From Neonectria sp. B-13 (Eukaryota; Ascomycota; Sordariomycetes; Hypocreales; Nectriaceae): 64,000 nt of DNA. This document shows, piece after piece, positions 11,072 through 23,343 of this stretch. The stretch is taken from contig NOKP01000010.1 in NCBI GenBank assembly GCA_002682825.1, positions 1,426,001 to 1,490,000 of the forward strand. Reading direction: 5' to 3'. Each line of letters begins with the position of its first letter. The first letter of the stretch is position 1. Position numbers and translations under genes: made by a program. A model generated the notes under the pieces. The model was not told the DNA's origin. It searched no databases and was given only the letters and a program-made list of their open reading frames with translations.

Positions 11072-12825
11072 TTACAGCAGCATGGGCTTGAGGTCCTCGG
11101 CCACGGCGAAGGGCGCCTCGGTCTTGGCCTTGATCTCGTCGACGGTGACGCCGTCGGCGATCTCAACCAGAGTCAGGCCTTGGGCGAAATCGACGTCAAA
11201 GACACCCTATTGTCACGAGTCAGTTAGTTACGACAGACAGAGGGGGATGGATGGGAGTTGGAAGGCAAATATCACTTACAAGCTCAGTAATGATTCGTGA
11301 CACACAGGTGCGTCCCGTCAGCGGGAACGCGCACTGCTTGACAATCTTGGGGTTGCCCTTCTTGTCCGTGTGCTCCATCGTCACTACGACCTTGGTCTTG
11401 CTGGGGTTGCTGACGAGGTCCATGGCGCCGCCGAAGCCCTTGACCTTGCCGGGAAGCATCCAGTTGGCCAGGTCGCCCGTGGCGCTGACCTGCATCGCTC
11501 CGAGGATAGTGAGGTTGATGCGGCCGCTACGGATCATGCCGAAGCTCTCCTCGCTGCCGAACACGGCTGCGCCCGGCTTGAGCGTCACCGTCTCCTTGCC
11601 GGCGTTGATCAGGTCGGCGTCCTCGAGGCCCTTACGCGGGTAGGGCCCGAGCCCGAGGATGCCGTTCTCCGACTGCAGCTGCACCTCGACCTCCGGGCCG
11701 ACGAAGCCCGGCGCCAGCATGGGCATGCCGATGCCCAGGTTGGCGTACATGCCGTTCTTGAACTCCTTGGCGGCGCGGCGGACGATGCGCTCGCGCTTGG
11801 CGGCCGTGTCGCCGGTGCCCAGCGCCTTGGTAGCCTCGGGGTCGCTCTCGTCCTTGGCCCAGGTGTACTTCTCGATGTTCTTCTCCTCGGTGGCCTGGAT
11901 GACGCGCTTGACGTAGATGCCGGGCAGGTGGACGGCCTCGGGCGGGATCTCGCCGGGCTCGACGATGTGCTCGGCCTCGACGATGGTCATCTTGGCGTTG
12001 CGACCCATGGCGCCGTTGAAGTTGTGCGCCGAGAGGCGGAACTGGCAGTTGCCCAGCTTGTCGGCCTTGTAGGCCTTGACGAAGGCGTAGTCGCCGGCGA
12101 TGCTGTGCTCGAGCAGGTACGACTTGCCGTCGAAGACCTTGACGTCCTTGGGGTACGAGTACTCGGCGGCCGAGCCGTCGGGGTTGTTGCGCAGCGGGAG
12201 CTCGCCGGTCTGGACGACGGTGCCGTAGGCGGCGGGTGTGTAGAAGGCCGGCACGCCCTTGCCGCCGGCGGCGCACCGCTCGGCGAGGGTGCCCTGGGGG
12301 GTCAGCTCGAGCTCGACCTCGCCGGTGAGGTACATCCTCTCAAAGGTCTTGTTCTCGCCGATGTAGGAAGCGATCATCTTGCTGATCTGCTTGGTCTTGA
12401 GCAGCTGGCCGAGGCCGGAGTTGTCGGTGCCGGCGTTGTTGGACACGGCGGTGATGCCGGTGATTTCGGGCTTCTTGACGACCTCGTTGATGAGGGTGTC
12501 CGGGACGCCGCAGAGGCCGAAGCCGCCGCAGAGCAGGGTGCTGTTGGGCTTCATGTCCTTGAGGGCCTCGGAAGCAGAGGGGTAGACCTTGTTGATCTCG
12601 GCGCGGCGGGCGGTGGCCGAGAAGGATCTGGCCAGGACGGCGGTGGGCTGAGAGCACGAAGCGGCATGTTAACTTGGATATTCTTTTTCTTTTTCTTCTT
12701 CTTCTTCTTCTTCTTCTTCTTCTTGTTTGATTGCGACACAGCCACAGAATTGGAGTGAGACCTACGTTTGAGCCATGACGGGCAAAGGCCCGGAGGGTTC
12801 GTATCCGAAGAGCTGAGGAAGACAT
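11072..12825 (-). CDS. Succinyl-CoA:3-ketoacid CoA transferase (SCOT), mitochondrial
   Basis: Family I CoA transferase that moves CoA between succinyl-CoA and acetoacetate (or acetate, in the fungal subgroup) in the mitochondrial matrix. Exons 12825-12766, 12647-11280 and 11206-11072 give 520 aa, the usual length for fused alpha-beta SCOT. Residues 1-35 form an Arg/Ser-rich mitochondrial presequence ending in SFSATARR, split by intron 1. The alpha part carries the [13 protein letters not shown] motif. The beta part carries [13 protein letters not shown], whose Glu is the catalytic residue in this family, and GGAMDLV. Intron 1 contains a (TTC)n tract, so its length may vary between strains. 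Intron 3' ends are canonical (CAATAG, CTCAG) and the joined C-terminus ends in AEDLKPMLL. Whether acetoacetate or acetate is the preferred acceptor cannot be told from this reading. Confidence 0.95.
12693..12724. repeat. (TTC)n microsatellite in SCOT intron 1
   Basis: About ten near-perfect TTC units on the plus strand (GAA in the sense of the gene), just downstream of the intron midpoint. Confidence 0.9.
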
Positions 12826-13987
12826 GTTGTGGTGTGTGTGAGAGGGAGAGGATGAGAGTGAGGTGGACGGAGCGAGGTGGTACTTGATTGATTCAAGGCT
12901 GCAGTCGTCGCCAGCAAGAGCTACAGTCAAAATCAATTGATCGGATCAGATCAGTCACGTAGAGTAGAAAGTCAAGAGAGAGCAGTAGGTAGTAGCCATG
13001 ATGGCGGCCCGTCATGGGCACGGCGGGGCTTTTATTGAGGCCGCCACTGGCCGTTCTGTTGCTCGGGGGGGCTCGGGGGTGGGCCGGCAGAGGACCGACA
13101 TGGGTGGGCTGTATTCCGCTTTCCGCCCCCCCTCGGAAGAGACATTCGGCATTCGTTCGGCAGCGGATGGGAAAAGTTACGGACTTTGAGAAGACGGGAT
13201 ATAGTCTAATGGGTGTAAGACAAGTCGGTAATTGGAGCTACTACTTTAGTGTCCCCCTTTGAACTGGACTTGCACTGCGTCGCCCCTCTNNNNNNNNNNN
13301 NNNNNNNNNNNNNNNNNNNNNNNNNNNNNNNNNNNNNNNNNNNNNNNNNNNNNNNNNNNNNNNNNNNNNNNNNNNNNNNNNNNNNNNNNCCTCCCCCCCC
13401 CCACCCCCAGGTCCGGCCGGACCTCTGCAGCTATACCGAGTTTAGCGGCGGGGGCATAAGTCCGGGGGCAGGGTTCCATTTCGCTCTCTGGTGAGGTTGG
13501 CCTATTGTTTTAACTGCTAGCGGTCAAGTTGGGATATTTGCCGTGGCGGGTAAGCGGTTTTCCGGGGCCCAGTTCCAGGTCCGGCTATTCGTTTCGGGAG
13601 TTGGGCCAGCCAGAGAAACTGCCCGGAACTGCCCTACCTAATTTCATTAAGCTGCTGTACGGCCAGGAAGAACGCGTGACTGGCTGCTGATTGCATGTGT
13701 CTAAGGAATTGTTTCTTTCGCCGAATTAGTATTAGTATTAAATGGACAGCATCTTCTTGCGAAAACCACCACCACCACCACCACCATGTCAGTTTCAACA
13801 TGGCTACGTATTCCCATCTCCAAGTTCCATAAACATGAACCCTCAAAGTACCCTTGCAACCCTCAACGCTCCGTTTTAAACAATCAAGCCATCGTCACCA
13901 GACAATTCACTTCCTCAGCCAGCTTCCGGATATTCCTTTATCCCGAGGGTCCTCCCGCAACAGTCCGCAGTCCATGGACGTACGCAA
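12826..13987. other. Intergenic region containing an assembly gap
   Basis: This holds the SCOT promoter and the 3' flank of the VOC-protein gene. It is unusually G/C-skewed around 13050-13130 and again beside the gap, where a C homopolymer-like run follows the N block. No gene is seen. Confidence 0.6.
13290..13389. other. Assembly gap, 100 N
   Basis: Exactly 100 unknown bases, the conventional size for a gap of unknown length. The right flank is C-rich (CCTCCCCCC...), which suggests a hard-to-sequence homopolymer. Confidence 0.99.
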
Positions 13988-14836
13988 TCAGACGTAAATG
14001 TTCTGCTGCATGTTCAGCAACCTCTGCTCCATCACCTCCGGGTGATACGCCACGAGGCCAAACAGATTGCCTTCCGGGTCCATAAACTCGCCATAATCCA
14101 TAATCCCCTGGCGGATTCCAAACCGCAGCGTCTTGACCCAGCCGGAATTGGCCTCGATCCTATCCGCCGCGTCCCCGATATCGGGCACTCGCAAATGGCA
14201 GGTCGCCTGCCCCTGCCATGCTCGTCCTTGCACCTCGCAACGCTTGGTCGGTGGTTCGTTGCGCTGGAGGAGGGCGCCCGTGACGTTGTGGCTCTCGGTT
14301 GATGGGTCCGACGACGTGAAGAAGTTCATCGGCTGCAAGTCGAACGGTGAAGACCCGTACTGCATCATGTTCTCATCGCTCGGGTCGAACCTGTTGAGGT
14401 CACCCAGAAATGTCCACCCGAAGCACCGAGAGTAAAAGGTCTGCGCCCTCTGAATATCAAAACACGAAATCATGACGAAGTCGGAAGGCTGCGCGTCGGG
14501 CTTCCGATACTTCTGACAAACGGCTTGTTGATCCATGGTATAATAGGCTGCGGTCTTCTCAGGCTGGTTTTCGACTTTCGATAAAGATATTAGAATGGAT
14601 ATCGCATCTGTTTCTTTCGAAGTTCGATGCAAGGCGACACTCCGGTCGTAAAAGCCCTCGCTCGTTATAACATCGGGGTGGACCAGGCCGGGCGTGACGG
14701 GCGACGGCGTTCGGTGCTCTGGTTCAATGTCGATGGGGCTAGATTCGTCCATCAGACTTGGTGTCGGTGAGGGTGTCCGTAAGTCTATGGCTGACGGTAA
14801 ATTGGAAGCTGCGATTTGGCTCGGAAGAGGCCACAT
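13988..14836 (-). CDS. Glyoxalase/bleomycin-resistance-like (VOC superfamily) protein
   Basis: Single-exon frame of 282 aa from the first ATG (14836). The C-terminal two-thirds (about 118-265) has the VOC fold pattern: an opening strand with SDFVMISCFDIQRAQTFYSRC, a middle block SPFDLQPMNFF, and a closing YGEFMDPEGNLFGLVAY, typical of glyoxalase/dioxygenase-like proteins. The reaction is unknown; many fungal members have no assigned substrate. The first ~100 residues are Ser/Pro-rich and unlike the family. A second in-frame ATG at 14536 (residue 101) would give a compact 182-aa protein of normal family size, so the upstream part may be leader sequence. It is divergent from utp22. Confidence 0.8.
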   Translation of the reverse strand: MWPLPSQIAASNLPSAIDLRTPSPTPSLMDESSPIDIEPEHRTPSPVTPGLVHPDVITSEGFYDRSVALHRTSKETDAISILISLSKVENQPEKTAAYYTMDQQAVCQKYRKPDAQPSDFVMISCFDIQRAQTFYSRCFGWTFLGDLNRFDPSDENMMQYGSSPFDLQPMNFFTSSDPSTESHNVTGALLQRNEPPTKRCEVQGRAWQGQATCHLRVPDIGDAADRIEANSGWVKTLRFGIRQGIMDYGEFMDPEGNLFGLVAYHPEVMEQRLLNMQQNIYV

Positions 14837-15753
14837 GTTGACCAAAGGTGTGTATGAAGGCTTCTTTGACTGTAGGTTGCGTGCGGGTAGTTCTGGTTAC
14901 TTATGGCAGCATGAGTCTGGATTGGAAGAGACATATCCAAGAGCGGTGATCTGACCAACTGCATGTAGAGCCAGCTTTGGCCAAGTGGATGAGCTTGTGA
15001 AGCAAGGAGACTCGAGATAAGACAGCGTGAGGCTAGTCAACCCGAGTCCAAGGGCAACCGAGGCGAGTTCTTGGCTCTGATATTCATGTCACAGATGTCA
15101 TTTGGCTGTTGAATTATGGTGTGTGGCTCCTCGCATTCATCTTAACGGGTATTCCGGCTTTAGAACAAATCTGTGAATCCGTAACGATCTCGGCATTGTC
15201 TTGCCAGCAGCTGTAGGGCAGTACAAGTAGCCCTGGAAACGAAACCCACCAGTTCGTTAAAGGCTGGCATGTCTCAGGCTCAAATGACAACCACTCGATC
15301 TAGGTACCAAAGGGCAAGATCGGGTGGATCATGGACCGTAGCCTTCTGTACGGCGGCAAGTTGCCCAAGTTACGGAGGCAAAAGCCCGGAGACGGAGGGC
15401 TTTAGCAGCGAATAACATCCCTGAACTAGTGTTCTTCCCTGGATTTGAGCAATGCAGGGGTTCTTTTTGCCTGGGTCGTCAAGTGTTGAGCATCCGTAGT
15501 GGAGGAGCAGGCAATTAAATCGACCCGATGTCTGATGTCCCGTCAGCCCGGCCAGACCCAGAGTCAATTGATCAAGTAGTGGGGGTACGTACCTTTTTCG
15601 ATAAGCCGCCCGCATGCCTTATCGCCCCGCAGTGTTACCAGGCTCGGAAAAAAATTACCAGAGCAAAGAAAAGCGACGGCAGCTAACAAGAAAACGACGA
15701 GAAACCACAAACGAGAGACCAGCGCCACGCAACAGCACCGGATCTCGCCCGCC
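14837..15753. other. Divergent intergenic region, VOC protein / utp22
   Basis: Shared upstream region of a minus-strand and a plus-strand gene. I see no additional gene and no recognisable repeat. Confidence 0.6.
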
Positions 15754-18700
15754 ATGCAGTCAAGCTTCAAACGCCGGAAGCTCGATCACTCGCGCCCCGG
15801 CCTGAGGCACGATGCCCTCATCGACTTCGAGTCTCGCAGCTCCGCCCGCGTGTCCACGGCCAGCACCTTCGTCCTGCAGACCGACGAGCTGCTCAAGGAA
15901 GCCAAACTCGACTACGGCAAGGCATTGAAGGACGTCGACGGCCACCTGCATCGCCTGAAGGAGGTGCTCGATTCTACGTCTTCTCGTGACCCCATGCCTG
16001 TGCGTTCTCCCCAGTGTCTCGCGCCGCCGCTTCGCATACTGAACTCTTTCCCAGATCGCCGAGGCCACGGCCAAGTTTGAGAAGAAGCACGGCATCGTCA
16101 TTCCCTACCCCGAGCCGAAACCCGCAAAGGACGCGCCCTACAAACTGTCTTTTGAGAAGCCGGCCCAGTACAATGTCGTCGGCAGCTACGTCGCCCGGAC
16201 CATGGTCAAGACCCAGGCCCAGTTTGGCGTCGACATGGTCATCCAGATGCCCAAGACCATGTTCCAGGACAAGGACTACACGAGCATGCGGTACTTCTAT
16301 CGACGAGCGTACTACATTGCGTACATTGCCGCCCGCGTCAAGAAGCACATGGGTAAATCCATGGACTTGACCTTTGAATATCTCAACGAGAATCCCCTCC
16401 TGCCCATTCTGGCTCTCCGACCTAAGCCTGAAGACGATGACGATGACGAGGAAGAGGAGGAAGAGGAGGAGAAGGAGAAGGAGAAGGAGGAGGAGGCAAC
16501 TAACAAAGCACCCAACAGCAAGACCACCAAGAAGAAGGCCGCAAAGGTGCCGTACGTGATTCGTCTTATTCCATGTGCGCCCGAAGGACTCTTCCCCAAG
16601 AACAAGCTGTTGCCGGCCTCAAACAGTATTCGGAGCGGAGACGCCGACGACAAGAAGGCGGCGCAAACCGGTACTCCGTTTTACAACTCGACCATCAAGG
16701 CCGAAGAGACTTTCATCTCCTATCTTCGACTTCTCACACATGCGAAGAACGAGTGCCCGGCCTTCCCTGATGCGTGTGCCCTCGGCAGGATCTGGCTTCA
16801 GCAGAGGGGCTTCGGTAGCTCTGTATCTCAAGGCGGCTTTGGTCATTTTGAGTGGGCTGCCATGATTGCCCTGTTGCTCCAGATGGGTGGCCGGAAGGGC
16901 CAAGCGGCGCTTTCGACCGCCCTTAGCAGTACCGAGCTGTTTAAGGCTGCCGTGCAGTTCCTCTCGACCACCGACTTCAACAAGAAACCCTTCGTCTTTG
17001 GTTCCTCGACGATCAATGTCGACTCCGTCCGAGAATCTGGCCCCGTCATGTTCGACCCGATCCGTGAGCTCAACATCTTATCCAAGATGACTCCGTGGTC
17101 GGCGAGTCTCCTGCAAACGCATGCCAAGTCGACCACCGATCTCCTCGCCGACGAAGCTGCAGACAAGTTTGAACCGACCTTCATCATTAAGGTCGATGCG
17201 CCTCTGCAGACCTTCGATGCCATGTTCGAAATCAAGAGCCCAGATGTATCCAAGTCATCAAAGTCGCCCGACCGTCGTGGATCGGCCTGGGATTTCAGTC
17301 TTAACGCGCACAAGATTCTGAAGAAGGCGTACGGAGACAGGGCACAGCTTGTTCACTTCCAGCAGCCTCCAAAGACAAGCTGGTCGTTGAGCTCTTCCCA
17401 TCCTGCCGAGGCCGACAAGGTCCTATTTGCTGTCGTCTTTGATTCCGTGCACATGTCTCGCCAAATGGAGCACGGTCCTCCCGCAGAAGAGCCAAAGGAT
17501 GCTGCCAGGTTCCGTCAGTTCTGGGGTGAGAAAGCTGAGCTTCGTCGATTCAAGGATGGAAGCATCATCGAGTGCGTCGAGTGGTCGAGTAAGGGGGCTA
17601 TCGAGATTTGCGAGGAGATCACCGCCCATGTGTTGAAGCGCCACCTGAAGATTGTGAAGGAAGAGTTGACTCCCTTGGGCTCTGGCTTGTCCTCCATCAT
17701 CAGGCTGACTCACATGGACAAGGAAGCTTTTGATGCCGCCCGACGGTCTTTCCAAACTCTCGAATATGACATTCGGAACCTGGAAGAACTGCCGCTGCAG
17801 ATTAGACAGCTCTCGCCCGTGTCGTCAGCTGCTCGCTACGCTTCCATTGAGCCTCCGATATTGGGCTTCCACAAGGGGTCCATTGAGCCCATCGACGTCA
17901 ACCTCTACTTTGAAGCCTCGAGCAAGTGGCCCGAGAACCTCGTCGCCATCCAGGAGGCCAAGATCGAGTTCCTCCTTGATTTTGACAAACGTCTCACTGC
18001 TGCCAAGGACACCATCACCACGTACCTGGGCCGAGAGAACAAGGCCATTGGCATCGAGAATCTGGCGTATCTCGACATCGTGTACGACAACGGTGCAGCG
18101 TTCCGCCTTAGAATCCACTGCGATATGGAGGAGACTCTTCTGCAGAGACAGATCCAGAACAAGACTCTGGATCCTCGTGTGCGCGATGAGGCGGAAGCCG
18201 TACTCGCCAAGTCCAACTGGCTCTTCAGAACACTACCCCTTCACACGCAGACCATCGCCACCTTCTGCACAAGGCTACACCCTCTCTCCCAGACGATCCG
18301 CCTGGTTAAGCACTGGTTCGACAGCCACAAGCTCTCGAGCCACGTCAGCGAGGAGCTCATCGAGCTGTTCGTCCTGCACGTCTTCCTCCAGCCGTACCCC
18401 TGGAGAATCCCCTCGAGCGTCGCCACCGGCTTCCTGCGTACGCTGTCCTTCCTCTCCCGCTGGGACTGGCGTGACGAGCCCCTGATCGTCGACTCCGCCG
18501 AGACCCTCACGAGCGACGACCGCTCCGCCGTCCGCAGAGAGCTCGAGTCGTGGCGCAAGCGCGATCCCGGCATGAACCACACCGTCATGATCGTCGCCAC
18601 CTCCAGCGAACCGTCGGGTCTGGCGTACACGCGCTCCGGCCCCTCCAAGCTCATCGCCTCGCGCATGACCCGCCTCGCCAAGGCCGCCTGCAAGCTCCTC

Positions 18701-19165
18701 AAGGACTCCGCCTACAGCCTCGACGCGGCCGCGCTCTTCGACGCCTCCCTCCACGACTACGACGTCCTCTTCCACCTCTCGCCCAAGGCCCTGCGCGCCA
18801 TCCTCCGCGACGCCGCCACCGACCCGGCCGCCCGCCGCGTCTCCCACTTCAAGAACCTCGACGACCGCACCGGCCGTGCGCCCCTTCCCGTCCGCGCCCA
18901 CCCCGTCGACGTCCTGACCGAGGAGCTCCAGCGGGTCTACGAGGATACGCTCATCTTTTTCCGCGGCGACAACGACGACGACGTCATCGGCGCCATCTGG
19001 AACCCGAAGCTGCAGCAGCAGAAGTTCCGCGCCGGGTTGCCTTACAACTTCAGGAGGGTGGATGGAGAGGAGGGCGATGTGGTCGAGGTGAACCGGCAGG
19101 CCGTGCTGTTGGAGATCGCGAGGATTGGCGGCGAGCTGATCAAGAGGATCGAGGAGGTGGAATAG
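15754..19165 (+). CDS. utp22: Utp22 (Nrap), U3 snoRNP / SSU processome component
   Basis: Nucleolar scaffold protein of the small-subunit processome, needed for 18S pre-rRNA cleavage; in yeast it forms the UTP-C complex with Rrp7 and casein kinase 2. Two exons, 15754-15999 and 16055-19165, flank a 55-nt phase-0 intron and give 1118 aa, close to the ~1.1-1.2-kb residue size of the family. The N-terminus carries FKRRKLDHS, a basic nuclear signal. Nrap domains run through most of the protein, with recognisable blocks such as PYPEPKPAKDAPYKLSFEKP, FGHFEWAAMIALLLQMGG and LHPLSQTIRLVKHWFDSH. An acidic run of Asp/Glu with Lys lies at about 207-230, next to the nucleotidyltransferase-like fold. It is convergent with POM152; the two stop codons are about 290 bp apart. 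Confidence 0.96.
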
Positions 19166-19455
19166 ACAACCTGGCACTGGACGATGCCCGAGAATTGATA
19201 TACCCGCAAAGTATTAAAAGTTTGGATAGATAAAAGTTGCACCTTGAGCACCCAGCTTCAAGTCACGGTAACATGGCGTCAATTGAAATGCGTATTGTTC
19301 ACTTATTCAACCTAATATGTCCCTACTAAACGCCGTGCCATGGTATAGATGCATATATACAAGTTCTTCCTCTTCATTGTGGGACCTCCCTCGCAACCCC
19401 TAGGAATCCATCCCATCTAGCCCCCTTTTCCTTTTCTTTCATTATCCTTCTAAGC

Positions 19456-22400
19456 TCACCGACCATCATTCTTCACTACCTGCTGCGTCGAAAAGGAGCA
19501 AAACTTGTCCTTGATGGCAACGACTTCGTACGTGCCCTCCTGGCTGGCCTTGACGACCTTGCTATGTTCGTACGAGACGTCGTGGCGGGTCTCGAGGACG
19601 ACGCTCTTCTGGCCCCTCTTCTCGTTGGTGCTACGGGTGTAGGTGAATTCGAAGGGCGGGGTGCCCCAGAACTCGAAGAGAATGGACACCTCGTTACCCT
19701 CGTGGATGTCGACACGCGACTGCTGGCCACGGCTGATCTGGACGCTGGGCAGCGGGTGGATCGTCTTGGGGAGGTTGACGGCCGCGCGGCATTCGGAAGC
19801 CTTGTCCGAGATGCTGGTGATGACGAACTCGCCGGGCTTCTCGGCAATGCGGCGGAAGTTAGTCGTCTGCGACTTGGCGTTCCACTTGCCGTTGAAGTCG
19901 TATGCAATGTCGAAGGGCGGCGTGCCGGAGAGTGTGTATGCGATGCGCTCGCCGACACAGAAGTCCTGACGGGATTCCAGTGGGTAGATGGACGGGGCAT
20001 CGTAGAGATGGATCTGGACAGATGGGCCGCCGATCTCGTACTTTTGCTGGCAGCCGCGCGCGTCACGGACTGTGCGGATGCGGACCTGCTGGCTGCCGAG
20101 GCGGAGGTGCTGTCGAGGAATCCTCATTGCGTACGATTTCGTGTCGATAGACGGGATGCTGTAAGTCTCGGCGGGAGAACCAGCCTGGTTCTTGATCTCG
20201 ACCTCGACGTAGAAGGGCGCAACACCGGTGAGGGTGATGGGGATCTTGTCCTCGTGTTCCTGCTCCTCCACGCAGAACTTGAATGACTGTCCTGGCTTGG
20301 TGAACCCGGCAGACGGCTTCGCGTTGACGCGCTGTGTGACGATAAGAGGCTTCAAGTTTTTATCTGTGTTATAAAGATTATCTGTAAGACCAGAGAACTT
20401 GTAAGTGTAGTCGCCAGCCTTGGTGGTATCCATGGGAATGGCTGCTTTGGATAGAGCAGCGTCAAAGGCGTTGCGGTTGAGGGAGCTGGAACCATGGAAG
20501 GGCTTGTGATTGATTCCATACTCCACGTGGTAAGGAGGAGAACCTACGTTATGTCAGTAAAGCGATCTAGAGCACAAGGAAAATGCAACTCACCTTTGAG
20601 CTTGACCTCGAAGCCATCAATGTCTCCTTCACAGACTTCTTGCTTGACAAACTTGCCGTTGTCCGAAACAATGCTCACCGTCTCGATCAGGGAAATCTCT
20701 GGGCGAGGGAACCAATCGACTCGGAACTTCGACGCAGCTGGGTCAACGATTCCAGGACACTGGTTATCCCTCACATCCACAATCTCCCAGTCGCCGCGAG
20801 ACTTGACAAGGATATTGTCGTTTGCGTTTCTCGCAATCTTGCTCAATATCTCGCCGGTGCCATTGAGGTTCCGATAAGAAATTGTCCAGGGGGCTTCACC
20901 CTGAAGACCAAGAGGCAAGTGCAGCGTTGTCTGCTCGACAGCCATGATGCTCTGCTTGTGCTCGACGAGGCCAAACGCAGCACGAGGTTGCTGTCGGCGG
21001 ACGGCGATCTTGACTTCGTCCTCGAGGAATGCGCGGCATCCACGCTTGTCCTGGATGCTCTTCAGGGCAAGTATATACTCGCCTCCCTTGCTGAGCGTGC
21101 CAGTCTTGATCGTGAACTTGTTGTCCTCGATGCCATTGACATGCTCTGATTTCCGCCTTCCGTCATGCACGACTTCCCATTCAAGATTGAAAGGGGCGTC
21201 GCCGTAGAGAGCAATGTCCAGTTCCACCTCAGAGTCTAGACAGGCGCTGATGGTCTTGGAGTGGGAGACGATAGCTGCGGATGCGGCAGGCTTAACAATT
21301 TGTTCCAGAACCTTGTCCTCGCCTGTGAGAGGCAGGCCGGTGTAGATGTCATCGTCGATAGACTTGAAGACATACTTATAGTGACCAGCAACCTTGGGCA
21401 CCAAATCTAACTGGGATCGGAGGCCCTGGACAGGGTGCACCTTCCTATCCACGTGGTCCTCTCCAATTACATCGTATCTGATAGCGAATGGAGGAGTTCC
21501 GACGAGATCAAAGTCAACCCGAAGACCAATGGAGTTGCCTGCACACTTGTCGGGAATATCTTCGGACCGGATGGAGAGGTGAGGCTCGAGAGGGTTCAGG
21601 AGGAGACAGGAAGATGGCTCGTTGACTTCACCTCGGCAAGATCCGCTGGACACGGATTTCAAGGTGTAAAGACCGGGCTCAGAAACAGCCGGCTTGTCGT
21701 GAGAGTTCTTGGCAGCAAACCTAGCAACAGAGACCTCGTCACCATGATCGCCACTGTTAGTCAGTGAGTTAATGGGTGAGAACTCCCATGTGATTTCGTG
21801 GGAGGTATCTTCAACATGGCCCGCCATGGCAAAGCCGACAGGAAGTTTAGCCGAACGGCCCTTGGCAACTTTGAGGGGCTTACGGAGGTCGCAACCATCC
21901 ATCCGAATCTTGGGTCGCTCCTTGACGGTGAAATCGTGAGTTAGGCCCTTAGCCTTGGGCTTGTCCTCGTCATCCTCTGACGATCCATACTTGACAATGT
22001 TTCCGAATGCATCGTGGACTTCGCTGACAGAATACCGCCATATGCCTGAAGAGGTCATTGATTCGTTGAGGCCAACAGTGACCTTTGTGGGCCTGACCCA
22101 CGAAATATCGTTGCTGTTTTCCATAAGGAGGTTCGAAGAACCGCCCAGGAGAGGCGACCAGAAGCCGTCCGGCTGAAGGCTCTGGAAGTGGAATTTGTCG
22201 TCCTTCTCGTTGATGGTACGGCTGTAGGCAATCTTGAGAGGAGGCGTCCCCACCACTTCCAACGACAGATCCGAGAGGTCGTGGATGCATCGCCGGCGGT
22301 CGGCGGTCGCCCGGATCCTAGCCTCAGGGCATGGAACAACATAGGTGTCCTTGGTGGTTCGCTGGACCTCAAGCTTGTACTCGTCCAAGACCTTCCCCAG

Positions 22401-23343
22401 TCGGTAAACACCCGGCTTCTTAACCGCGTATTCCCACTGGAAGCCAGCCGTAGTTTGGTCGGACGTGTGGTCCCGAATTTGCCTGGCGACCTTGTTCACT
22501 TCCCGGTTAGGAACCTTGATCGTCTCCTCCTTGTTAGTGTCGAGGTCGATGCGAATGAGTTCAATCTGGGCAGGAATGCTGGCGTTGAAGTAGATGGGCA
22601 AAAAGATGCCAGTCTTGCTATCGCCGCTCAGGCAGAAAGGGTGATGCTCGGGATTGAGCACTGCGGAGCCTTCGGGGAGGATATTGATGATTTGTTTTCC
22701 CATGATGAGGGAGTGGTTGTTGAGAATATTGGACACCCTGACATTGTGCTCGGAGACGGAGAGTTCGCGGTCGTAAAGGACTTTGACGAAGCCAAGGAGG
22801 AAGGACTGCCATGGGATCTTGATTTGCACGTTAGCTTGAGTTGGGACGAGAGAATCAATTCGTTCTTACCGGAATGTTGAACATCAACATATAGTTGATG
22901 ACAAGATGGATAGCGAAGAAGGTGGTGACGACGGGTTGGGATAATTCGAGCCATGGTATCCTCAGTTCGGGAACGCCAAAGAGGAAAGAAAAGTCAATGA
23001 AAATCCACTTGAGGAACAGCCACCAAGATGTCTCTCCGTCCTCGATAACCTGAAGCCAGTCGTAAAGCTTCCACCCCCAGAGCACGACATAGAAGGCGAA
23101 GGTGTAGAGGCGCTGTTGGGGGGCATCGAGGATGTTCAAGGGGATGACGGGCTGGTTAGAGGGAGTCTGCGCATGGACACTCTCGGGAGCCAGCGGCAGC
23201 CTGGGCGACCTGGCTGTGGAGCTCTTGTTGGAGGATGTCGAGCCGACTGAGGAGGGAGTTTGTTGTTGTTGGTGATGTTGTCTTCGAGCAGCGGTAGCTG
23301 GGGTTGCTGGAAACCCAGACCGCAGGCGGGGAGTACCGCTCAT
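19456..23343 (-). CDS. pom152: Nuclear pore membrane protein POM152
   Basis: Integral pore-membrane nucleoporin that forms the lumenal ring of the nuclear pore complex. Exons 23343-22870, 22817-20594 and 20543-19456 give 1261 aa (yeast about 1337). Residues 1-75 are cytosolic/pore-side, basic and Ser/Gln/Pro-rich. Hydrophobic segments lie at about 79-96, 107-123 and 137-155. The rest is a series of immunoglobulin-like lumenal repeats, each marked by a G(T/S/D)(P/A)PF-type motif ([50 protein letters not shown]). Intron 1 is 52 nt with a GCTAACG branch site, and intron 2 restores a [10 protein letters not shown] repeat start. It is divergent from the UCH gene. Confidence 0.96.

Noticed and set aside
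11370..12758. 462-codon plus-strand frame
   Set aside because: Exactly antisense to the SCOT gene; rich in Val/Leu/Gly/Asp/Ala as expected from the complement of GC-rich codons.
18275..19177. 300-codon minus-strand frame
   Set aside because: Antisense to the 3' part of utp22, whose sense frame is clearly the real one.
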